A stretch of 38,681 nt of DNA from Spirochaetales bacterium (GTDB taxonomy: Bacteria > Spirochaetota > GWE2-31-10 > MWDO01): the NCBI GenBank assembly GCA_017540815.1, contig JAFYAI010000112.1, positions 1 to 38,681 of the forward strand, read 5' to 3'. Each line of letters starts with the position of its first letter. Within the stretch, counting starts at the first letter, position 1. Shown piece after piece: positions 31,826 to 38,681 of this stretch. Under the pieces are notes generated by a model, which saw nothing but the letters and a program-made list of their open reading frames with translations, was not told the DNA's origin and did no database searches. A program made the translations under genes and the position numbers.

Positions 31826-32023
31826 TTATTTATACTTATAATACAGCCTGCAATGACAGAACCCTTCATAGTCAGGATCTGCTATCTGGTCGCGGAATTC
31901 TTTGCACATGCACTTATTCTCTTCGATACGCTGCACTCTGCACGGACAATATCCGCCGGTATCTTTGAGACCTTCTTTGATCATATTGGCTGTCTTCTCA
32001 TCGGGATTGGTAACGATTTTCAT
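31826..32023 (-). CDS. Ferredoxin-thioredoxin reductase catalytic-chain-like protein
   Basis: A 65-residue protein with six cysteines in the exact pairs of the FTR beta chain: CPC (26/28), CMC (38/40) and CHC (56/58), plus the KEFRDQ and GFCHCRLY context. In plants and cyanobacteria four of these bind a [4Fe-4S] cluster and two form the redox-active disulfide that receives electrons from ferredoxin and passes them to thioredoxin. Usual length is 95-115, so this is a minimal version lacking the N-terminal helices. Short homologues occur in anaerobes. No variable chain is nearby. AAGGAG precedes the ATG. Lying directly upstream of thioredoxin makes a functional pair likely. Confidence 0.85.
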   Translation of the reverse strand: MKIVTNPDEKTANMIKEGLKDTGGYCPCRVQRIEENKCMCKEFRDQIADPDYEGFCHCRLYYKYK

Positions 32024-32065
32024 TTGACACTCCTTTTTTTAAACAAATTATCAATAAATAAACAA

Positions 32066-32488
32066 CTATTCAGACGGAATATATATTTCATCCATTATGT
32101 CAATCATCTGTCTCGGAGTTACAATAAACAATTGTTTCGGATAATGGCGAATATTCCCTGTCACTAAATAAGCCCCATTCTCCTTTTGAACAGTCATTGT
32201 TACTTCGTAGAATACAATATCTTTTGGATCAATATATTTCTCGTCGAAATGCTCTTCCTCAATAAACATGGCTTTAGAAGTTAAATTCTCTATAACAGTA
32301 CCGACTAAATCCTGATTAAAATTAAACTTAGGACGAGCTAAAACTTCTTTGTATTCTGATAATATCGTATCGTTCAACAGTGGCGTAATTGCACCATTAA
32401 GAAGACGATTAATAACTTCGCCAGGAATAGAATCGAAGTTGAGCATAGCAGAGACCAAAACATTAGTATCAATAACTGCATATATCAT
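32066..32488 (-). CDS. PIN-domain toxin (VapC-like RNase)
   Basis: A 140-residue PIN-domain protein of the putative toxin-antitoxin PIN family. AVIDTNVLVSAML at the N-terminus carries the first catalytic aspartate (D7). LSEYKEVLARPKF supplies the conserved glutamate, IDPKDIVFYEV has the second aspartate region and AYLVTGNIRHYP the third part (T-G-N instead of the more usual T-x-D). It probably cleaves RNA when freed from its antitoxin. Its start overlaps the end of the RelB-like antitoxin gene by four bases, showing translational coupling. Confidence 0.88.
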   Translation of the reverse strand: MIYAVIDTNVLVSAMLNFDSIPGEVINRLLNGAITPLLNDTILSEYKEVLARPKFNFNQDLVGTVIENLTSKAMFIEEEHFDEKYIDPKDIVFYEVTMTVQKENGAYLVTGNIRHYPKQLFIVTPRQMIDIMDEIYIPSE

Positions 32489-32781
32489 AATTTTGCTCTT
32501 AGCAAATTCTTATTTCTTACAATTTCAATTTCTTCATTGATTTCGTCAAGTGACATATCAGATGTACCATTTTGTTTTGCAGCAGAAGATAGACGACGCA
32601 TAGCATTTATCGCAGAATTTTCCTGTCGAAGTTCAAACGGCAATCCGCAGCATTGAATAGATTTATATATAAACATATTGACTGCATCACTGAGTGATAT
32701 TCCAAAAGAAGAATATAAATTCTCCGCCTGTATTTTGGCTTTCGGATCGATACGAACATTTAATGAAGCTGTTCTCGGCAT
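32485..32781 (-). CDS. RelB/DinJ-family antitoxin
   Basis: A 98-residue protein with the ribbon-helix-helix start typical of RelB/DinJ: SLNVRIDPKAKIQAENLYSS then FGISLSDAVNMFIYKSI, followed by GLPFEL. The RHH part should bind the operator and the acidic C-terminal half should wrap the toxin. GGAGGTGA lies just before the ATG at 32781, and a CATTTGT-TAC-ACAAATG palindrome within the promoter is a likely binding site. RelB-type antitoxins are usually paired with RelE/YafQ, and the PIN partner is a less usual but known combination. Confidence 0.88.
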   Translation of the reverse strand: MPRTASLNVRIDPKAKIQAENLYSSFGISLSDAVNMFIYKSIQCCGLPFELRQENSAINAMRRLSSAAKQNGTSDMSLDEINEEIEIVRNKNLLRAKL

Positions 32782-32799
32782 ATTATCACCTCCGATTAT

Positions 32800-32828
32800 A
32801 TTGTATCACATTTGTTACACAAATGCAA
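32800..32828 (-). promoter_or_regulatory. Toxin-antitoxin promoter with embedded operator palindrome
   Basis: On the minus strand TTGCAT (32828-32823), 17 bases, TACAAT (32805-32800). The perfect palindrome CATTTGT-TAC-ACAAATG (32809-32825) fills the spacer and overlaps the -35, as expected for autorepression by the RHH antitoxin. Confidence 0.7.
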
Positions 32829-32838
32829 GTAAAATAAC

Positions 32839-32881
32839 AAAAAAAAATCACCACACTTTTTCCAGCGAAAAAGTGTGGTGA
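32839..32881 (-). terminator. Terminator of the BspA-like gene cluster
   Basis: TCACCACACTTTTT (32848-32861) pairs perfectly with AAAAAGTGTGGTGA (32868-32881) around CCAGCG. On the minus strand the stem is followed by a run of nine T. Confidence 0.85.
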
Positions 32882-32916
32882 CAACACAGAAATTCGTCGG
32901 AAAAAATGTGGAATTT

Positions 32917-32945
32917 AACCCACGAGGCTTAAAGCCTCGTGGGTT
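32917..32945. repeat. 29-nt near-perfect palindrome
   Basis: AACCCACGAGGCTT and AAGCCTCGTGGGTT are exact reverse complements (14 bp) with a single A between. It lies between the BspA-like stop and the terminator. It has no T-run of its own, so it is more like a small repeat or protein-binding palindrome; I see no second copy in the window. Confidence 0.7.
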
Positions 32946-32961
32946 TTACAAATCCATCTAC

Positions 32962-35718
32962 TTACGGTAGCTCATCGAGCGACTTATATTCGATAGAACC
33001 GCCCCATTCTGTCTGATATAAACTTATTGAATCAGCAGGAACATATATTGTCTTAACATTTCCATAATGGAAATCAGACCACATATACTTACCAATGTTT
33101 GGAGGTGTAACAGCACGGCAGATAATAGTGTCAAGAGCTACATTATACATAGAACCACTCATTTCTTTGACATTAGCCCCAATATCGATACATGTAATAC
33201 CGTCACATCCGCCAAATGCACTTGCACATATTTGTTCTACAGAATCAGGTATAACAAGACATCCCGTCAGATTATAACAATACGCAAATGCAGCATCATG
33301 AATTATCTTCACACTATTACCTATGGTAAGATGTCTTAGATTATCACATCCACCAAATACACCATATTCCCATCCTCCAGGAATACTGCCTCTATCCTCT
33401 ATATCACCTATCTCTATCACACCATTTCCAATCCTAACGCTCAACAATGCATCGCAGTCATTGAAAGCTAAATCTCCAATCTTCGTCACATTGTCAGGTA
33501 TATCGATACTCTCCAAGCGATCGCAGTTATAGAATGCCTGACGACCAATCTCTCGCACTCCGCTGCCGAGCGTAATGCTCCGAATACCACTCTCATAGAA
33601 AGTCATATCCATGTATGACCACTGTCCAAAATCCGTCACACTGTCAGGGATAACGAGACTCTCAAGACTCTTGGTTTTCGCAAAAGCTTTATTGCCGATG
33701 TAAGTCAGAGTATTAGGGAGATTTACTGTTGTCAAATTTGGACAATACATAAATGAGTCTCCGGCAATACCTGTTACTCCAAGCAGATCAATGCGTTTCG
33801 CTCCACACCATTTAAAAGTTTCATATCTGATAGATTTAACTCCGCTTGGGATAGTTATAGTTCCTTCCATCCCGACACACGACTGAAATGCTCTTACACC
33901 AATCTCTGTCACTGTGTCAGGTATCGTAATACTCTTAAGACTGGCACATCCTCGGAATGCATCTTCACCGATACGAGTTATACCGTCAGGAAGTTCAATA
34001 TGCTCTATAGACGAGCATCCTTCAAACGCAAAATCTGCTATTTTACCGCCTCGAACTACAACAGTCTTTAACGATGCTGGAACTCTCTCATCTGTGGCAT
34101 AATAAAGCTCATTACTCCAATCCCACTCACCTCCTAAGTTAAGATTATCCTCAAATCTGCCATCATCAAAAATATACGATAGACTCCGACTTTCAGAACC
34201 TGTATTATGCCATCTTTCACATTCTGGAGTATCATCACCACCGAATCGAGTATCCCATTCATCACTGAACTCATAATATATATCTCCCCCAATATATGGA
34301 ATCGACAAATACTCCAAACTTGTACAACCGGCAAGTAATCCTTGACTAATAGAGAAATAAAGATCAGGGATAACTATCTTCGTCAGTCCACTACATCCTG
34401 CGAATGCAGAACTGCCAATATAATCCATTTTTGATGGCAGACGCAATTCTCCTGTAAGTCCTGTGCATCCTGCGAATGCATTGGAATCAATCCAAGTAAC
34501 ACTGTCAGGTATAGACACACTTGTAATATGCTTACAACCTGTAAACTCACTAATACTCGTCACGCCATCAGGGATTACAAGATCTGTTACAAGTTCATCA
34601 TTAACATAGAAATTATGAGAATATAATATCGGAGAAGGACTGAAATATATTCTGCACCATTGGGCAACTGTTCCAAGATAATTGACTTTCTTAATCCCAG
34701 TACATCCCATGAAAGTACAATATCCACTGCGAGTCAAACCTTTGCCTATAGTAACACTCTCTATCGAAGTACAATTTCTAAATGCGTAATCACTAATCTC
34801 AGTCACATTATCAGGGATAACGAGGTCTGTGAGAAGCTCATCATTGATATACAGACAATGTGCATGATAAACAGGATTGGCTTCATCGTAGTAATATCCA
34901 AACTTTATAGCACACCACTTAGCGATAGTTCCACGATAATTTACCTTCTTCAATGCCGTACAGCCTTCAAATGTATCAGCCCCTAATTCTTCAACTCCTC
35001 TGCCTATATCGACACTCTCCAATGCAGTACAGTCTTTGAACGCAGTCGAATCTGTCTTAGTCAAACTATCAGGAAACTTAACATGCTTTAAATAGATACA
35101 GTCCCGAAATGCATCTTGTGCAATATCAGTAACACCTTCAGGTATCTCGTAAGTATCATTGGAGAGATCTCTCTGATAGTATAGTAGTGTTCTGCCATCC
35201 CTGCTGAATATTACGCCTTTATTTGCCTCTTTGTCATGGACAACAACAGACGAACCATTGTATTCTTTCCAAACAGCAACAAGTGTCGTGTTCTCCCTAA
35301 ACTCTTTGAATGTCATATCACAGTCTATGAAGCCTTTATACGAGATAACCATATCTCCATACATATCGCCGTCAGTATTATACCCCAAGAATCTATAGCC
35401 GTCTCGTGTCGGGCAGTCAATCGACAAGTCCTTGACAGTCATCTTCTTATCGCAAGATTCATCCAGATAGTAGCCGCAGTCATATTTGAGATAGATATTC
35501 TGTGTGCCTGTTGTATCGGCTGACCGACTATCCAAAGTCAATCTGAATATCGTGCCTTCGGGTATATTGTCATCAGAGTCCGTAGGATTATTATGAGGAT
35601 CGTTTCCATGAACTGTCGTCGGTGTATTGCCGCCGTTTGAATTTGATGTTGTTTCCGTCGCACATGCGGCTAACATTATCATTAAGAATGTCACAATTGT
35701 TATAAATATCTGTTTCAT
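32962..35718 (-). CDS. BspA-like leucine-rich-repeat (LRR_5) surface lipoprotein
   Basis: A 918-residue predicted lipoprotein (lipobox LAAC, C19). After a disordered Ser/Asn/Thr segment comes one InlB-type repeat (DGYRFLGYNTDGDMYG to LVAVW), then about twenty LRR_5 repeats of 23 residues of the form AFxGCTxLxSVxIPDSVTxIG. The repeats are broken by modules such as YRGTIAKWCAIKF...LYINDELLTDLVIPD. The tail AVTPPNIGKYMW...IYVPADSISLYQTEW is the usual C-terminal cap. BspA proteins of oral treponemes and Tannerella bind fibronectin or fibrinogen and mediate co-aggregation; the ligand here is unknown. AAGGAG precedes the ATG. It lies 17 bases after the similar gene upstream. Confidence 0.88.
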   Translation of the reverse strand: MKQIFITIVTFLMIMLAACATETTSNSNGGNTPTTVHGNDPHNNPTDSDDNIPEGTIFRLTLDSRSADTTGTQNIYLKYDCGYYLDESCDKKMTVKDLSIDCPTRDGYRFLGYNTDGDMYGDMVISYKGFIDCDMTFKEFRENTTLVAVWKEYNGSSVVVHDKEANKGVIFSRDGRTLLYYQRDLSNDTYEIPEGVTDIAQDAFRDCIYLKHVKFPDSLTKTDSTAFKDCTALESVDIGRGVEELGADTFEGCTALKKVNYRGTIAKWCAIKFGYYYDEANPVYHAHCLYINDELLTDLVIPDNVTEISDYAFRNCTSIESVTIGKGLTRSGYCTFMGCTGIKKVNYLGTVAQWCRIYFSPSPILYSHNFYVNDELVTDLVIPDGVTSISEFTGCKHITSVSIPDSVTWIDSNAFAGCTGLTGELRLPSKMDYIGSSAFAGCSGLTKIVIPDLYFSISQGLLAGCTSLEYLSIPYIGGDIYYEFSDEWDTRFGGDDTPECERWHNTGSESRSLSYIFDDGRFEDNLNLGGEWDWSNELYYATDERVPASLKTVVVRGGKIADFAFEGCSSIEHIELPDGITRIGEDAFRGCASLKSITIPDTVTEIGVRAFQSCVGMEGTITIPSGVKSIRYETFKWCGAKRIDLLGVTGIAGDSFMYCPNLTTVNLPNTLTYIGNKAFAKTKSLESLVIPDSVTDFGQWSYMDMTFYESGIRSITLGSGVREIGRQAFYNCDRLESIDIPDNVTKIGDLAFNDCDALLSVRIGNGVIEIGDIEDRGSIPGGWEYGVFGGCDNLRHLTIGNSVKIIHDAAFAYCYNLTGCLVIPDSVEQICASAFGGCDGITCIDIGANVKEMSGSMYNVALDTIICRAVTPPNIGKYMWSDFHYGNVKTIYVPADSISLYQTEWGGSIEYKSLDELP

Positions 35719-35735
35719 ATTTTACTCCTTATTCC

Positions 35736-38681
35736 TTAGTCTGTAATCGCACTAATCTTGTCAGCGAAATAATCCCATCCAAGAGCTGTCTTATATGCCT
35801 CTACCGAGCCGTTCGGTACATAGATATGTTCCAATGATGTGCAAAGATACAGGCACGATGCATTAAATACAGGCGGTGTAACAGCCTCAACCCGCAGTTC
35901 AGTCAAACCTTCACAAAATATAAATGCACTGCTGCTTATCCATTCAATCGTGCTTGGAAGTATAATCTTCGTCAGTTTGGAACATTCTGAGAAAGACTCA
36001 ACACCAATTTTACGGACACCTTCGCCAATAGACAGACTCGTCACTTCAGAGCATCCCATAAAAGCATAATCACCAATCTCCTCAACATTCCCCGGAATCG
36101 TGATGCTTCTCAAACTCCAACATGCAAAGAATGCACAAGGCTTAATCTTAGTTACATCATTTGGTATCACCAAATCAGTCAGCAGCTCATCTCCGATATA
36201 TAAGTCATGAACGGCATTATAAGGATTTGGAGTGTTGTATTCATTTTTACCTGCTTGATATACATAAGATAAATCATAAGATTGAGAAAAAGAACGATAA
36301 GTATCATCTGGATCAGCATAAATATCAACATCGCACCACTCTGAGAGTGTTCCCTGATAATGCACGGTATTCACATTACCTTCCAAATAAAATTGCCCAT
36401 GCTGATAATCAGTCAGATAAAACGGACTCGCTCCAAGACTCTTTACACCACTGTCTATCGTTATGTCAGTCAGATTGGCACACTGAGAAAATGTCACTTT
36501 CGGTATGTATTCAACATTATTGACAACTGCACTTGTCAGCCCACTGTTATAAAATGCACCATCGTCATAAAATCCAGATCCAGCACCAATACTTGTCACA
36601 TTTGGTAGCACAATGCTTATCAGACTTGTACATCCAGCAAATGCACTGCTGCCAATGCTTGTTACACTGTTAGGTATCTCTATACTTGTCAGATTTGAAC
36701 ATCCTTGAAATGCTCCTCCGTAGCCACCTTCTCCGATAATCTTTACATTTTTCCCCAATGTAACACTTGTAAGAGCATTACAATTTTTGAAAGTAGCATC
36801 ATTAATTACAGTAACGCTATCAGGTATCACAACGCTTGTCAGTCCTGTACAGCATTCAAAAGCACCAGCTCCAATCTCTGTCACGCTATTACCTATCGTC
36901 ACATTAGTGAGACTAGAACATTCACAGAATGCATTATCTCCAATACTCGTCACGCTGTCAGGGATTATCATACTCGTTAATCCTGTGCATCCACTGAAAG
37001 CATTAGCACCTATACTCTTTACGCTATCTGGGATTATAATACTCGTTAGGCCTGTACAGCCACTAAAAGCCTCTGCTCCGATATTTATTACAGTATTCGG
37101 TATCACAGCACTCGTTAAGCCACTCATATTTTTACACAACCCAGACTTTATCTCAGTCATACCGTCAGGCAGCACTGCTTCGGTAATCTCATTGATAGGC
37201 GTACCGTTTATATATACCATCGGTTCAATAAAAGTTGATGTTTCTTCAGAATAGACTTCTTTAGACGGATAAGGCATATTATCAGGACGAGTAAACCATT
37301 GTCCAGGTGTGCCGTTGTAATACAGTTTATTCATTGTATTATTAGCATTGTAGTGGATCGAATAACTTTCATTTTCATAACGAAATGCTTCAGGATCAAT
37401 CTCTATAATACTGCTGCCTATAGTGAGATATGTTATGGGACAACTACAGAATGCTTTATTACCGATAGACATTACTCCATTGCCTATAGATAAGTTTTCA
37501 AGAGCAGTGCAACCATAAAAAGCACACTCTCCAATGACTGTCACGCTGTCAGGAATTGTAACACTCGTCAGATTTTTCCATCCACAGAACGCATAAGATT
37601 TTATCTCAGTTACAGTATCTGGTATTACTAAGTCAGTGACAAGTTCATTGTTGATATAGATATTACCGGATGAACTATATATAGGATTAGCATAAGCAGG
37701 ACTATCATAAATAGAACTTTCAAATGTAAAACAACACAACTGTTCTATCGTTCCAGTATAATCAATTCGAGTCAAATTGTCACAGTAAGCAAAAGCATTT
37801 TCCCCGAAATTCTTTACTCCACCAAGTGTCATACTTGTCAGTCCGCTACAGTTAATAAAAGCTCTTGCTTCTATAGTAGTTATTCCATTAGGTATCACAA
37901 TGCTTATCAGCCCTTTACACCAAGAAAATGCACTAATGCCAATACTTGTTACCGTATCAGGTATTATAATACTAGTAAGCTCCGAGCAGTCTTCAAAGGC
38001 ATAATTACCAATCTCAGTAATGCCATTCGGTATTGTATATGTACCGCTGTATGTCCGAGGCAGATATATAAACAGATGAGAGTTATATATCGGCTCTGTA
38101 AGACCGCTGCAATCATCGAAGATATTTGATCCTATATCATCTGTTCCTCCTACAGTCACAACACTGTCCGGGATTACAATGCTTGTCAGCCCGGTACACC
38201 CTCTGAATGCACCGTAACCAATACTTGTCACTCCATTCGGTATATTTATGCTGGTCAGACCTGTACAGTCCTCAAATGCACTTCCGCCAATCTTAGTTAC
38301 ACTGTCAGGTATCGTAATGTTTGTCAGATTACTTCTATAACCAAAAGCCCAATTTCCAATAGTTTTAACTGTATCAGGGATTATATACGAAGTGTCTGTT
38401 TTATCCTCAGGATAACGAATCAACTCTGTCATATCATAACTAAACTTCACTCCATCAACCATAACATATTCCGGTATTGTCGTTGTCGTCGGTATAACAG
38501 GTTCTCCATTATCGCCAAGATATGACCACTGAGCATAGAGCGTAACAGCAGTATCGAATGTCGTAAGGCGAACATAGCTGTCCATAGCTCCTTCGTCGGT
38601 AATAACCAGCTGACCGTTGCCTGATGCCTCAGTATTATATCCGAGGAAAACATACCCATCTTTAACAGGGCAGTCAATAAC
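35736..38681 (-). CDS. BspA-like leucine-rich-repeat surface protein, 5' end beyond window
   Basis: The frame is open to the right edge: upstream of the ATG at 38585 it continues as CPVKDGYVFLGYNTEASGNG, part of an InlB-type repeat matching that of the downstream paralogue. The start and signal peptide are therefore missing and 38585 is not the start. About 981 codons are visible. After the InlB repeat (ending LYAQWS) and a short PTTTTIP linker come about thirty LRR_5 repeats of 23 residues (AFSGCTGLTSIIIPDSVKSIG). They are interrupted by the WCxxF/INDELVTDLVIPD modules and end with the cap AVTPPVFNAS...IYVPNGSVEAYKTALGW. It is a tandem paralogue of the next gene and in one operon with it. 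Confidence 0.88.
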   Translation of the reverse strand, partial: VIDCPVKDGYVFLGYNTEASGNGQLVITDEGAMDSYVRLTTFDTAVTLYAQWSYLGDNGEPVIPTTTTIPEYVMVDGVKFSYDMTELIRYPEDKTDTSYIIPDTVKTIGNWAFGYRSNLTNITIPDSVTKIGGSAFEDCTGLTSINIPNGVTSIGYGAFRGCTGLTSIVIPDSVVTVGGTDDIGSNIFDDCSGLTEPIYNSHLFIYLPRTYSGTYTIPNGITEIGNYAFEDCSELTSIIIPDTVTSIGISAFSWCKGLISIVIPNGITTIEARAFINCSGLTSMTLGGVKNFGENAFAYCDNLTRIDYTGTIEQLCCFTFESSIYDSPAYANPIYSSSGNIYINNELVTDLVIPDTVTEIKSYAFCGWKNLTSVTIPDSVTVIGECAFYGCTALENLSIGNGVMSIGNKAFCSCPITYLTIGSSIIEIDPEAFRYENESYSIHYNANNTMNKLYYNGTPGQWFTRPDNMPYPSKEVYSEETSTFIEPMVYINGTPINEITEAVLPDGMTEIKSGLCKNMSGLTSAVIPNTVINIGAEAFSGCTGLTSIIIPDSVKSIGANAFSGCTGLTSMIIPDSVTSIGDNAFCECSSLTNVTIGNSVTEIGAGAFECCTGLTSVVIPDSVTVINDATFKNCNALTSVTLGKNVKIIGEGGYGGAFQGCSNLTSIEIPNSVTSIGSSAFAGCTSLISIVLPNVTSIGAGSGFYDDGAFYNSGLTSAVVNNVEYIPKVTFSQCANLTDITIDSGVKSLGASPFYLTDYQHGQFYLEGNVNTVHYQGTLSEWCDVDIYADPDDTYRSFSQSYDLSYVYQAGKNEYNTPNPYNAVHDLYIGDELLTDLVIPNDVTKIKPCAFFACWSLRSITIPGNVEEIGDYAFMGCSEVTSLSIGEGVRKIGVESFSECSKLTKIILPSTIEWISSSAFIFCEGLTELRVEAVTPPVFNASCLYLCTSLEHIYVPNGSVEAYKTALGWDYFADKISAITD

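Noticed and set aside
36600..37120. Regularly spaced short repeats that resemble a CRISPR array
   Set aside because: They are the coding LRR_5 units of a BspA-like gene (69-bp period, open frame, variable sequence), not identical repeats with spacers.

Overview
The window reads as a chromosomal segment of a diderm spirochaete, most likely a host-associated Treponema-like organism. The lineage is inferred from gene content: a motility-associated (Maf/MptE-like) glycosyltransferase, lipoproteins with long threonine linkers, a LysM lipoprotein, BspA-type leucine-rich-repeat surface proteins, InlB-type repeats, a FlgD-Ig/OmpA envelope protein and a chemoreceptor fused to an [FeFe]-hydrogenase module. 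I see no ribosomal RNA, phage, integrase or transposase gene.

Layout. Positions 1-1296 hold the end of bioF, translationally coupled to bioA. 1395-3998 is a Maf glycosyltransferase convergent with thrH, separated by two long perfect inverted repeats. 4109-14250 is a run of minus-strand genes: an LtaS-like sulfatase-family membrane protein, the hydrogenase-chemoreceptor, an OmpA lipoprotein, a 1124-residue InlB-repeat lipoprotein and an unknown 335-residue protein. Then come tRNA-Leu(CAA), ispH, a convergent 5-formyl-THF cyclo-ligase, and a plus-strand block of an M23 peptidase lipoprotein followed by STAS protein, LysM lipoprotein, flavodoxin and another lipoprotein. The endonuclease IV gene nfo converges on this block. 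21528-25638 is a partner-switching operon: membrane PP2C phosphatase, STAS-like antagonist, GHKL kinase-like protein and a membrane acyltransferase-like protein. 25672-31315 (minus) carries a glycosyltransferase and a roughly 1476-codon envelope protein gene broken by one in-frame TGA. 31431-32781 (minus) holds thioredoxin, a six-cysteine FTR-like protein and a RelB/PIN toxin-antitoxin pair. 32962 to the right edge holds two tandem BspA-like genes, the second cut by the window.

Small repeats are the most unusual content. (1) The 12-mer TAGTCCATAAGG occurs seven times exactly. Intergenic copies are paired into terminator hairpins of the form AGTCC-ATAA-GGACT, while others lie inside coding sequences in different reading frames. 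That pattern is known for DNA uptake sequences. (2) Two palindromes, one a member of that terminator family and one REP-like, each carry a 54-56 nt double-hairpin insertion precisely in the loop, and the two insertions share the core GGATGYGTAC. (3) Several convergent gene pairs end inside long perfect inverted repeats or REP pairs, so the repeats encode the last residues of the proteins; in one case both proteins end in YQDK. (4) Three genes lack a Shine-Dalgarno and have a -10 box 6-9 nt before the ATG, suggesting leaderless mRNAs, while nearly all others have a clear Shine-Dalgarno.
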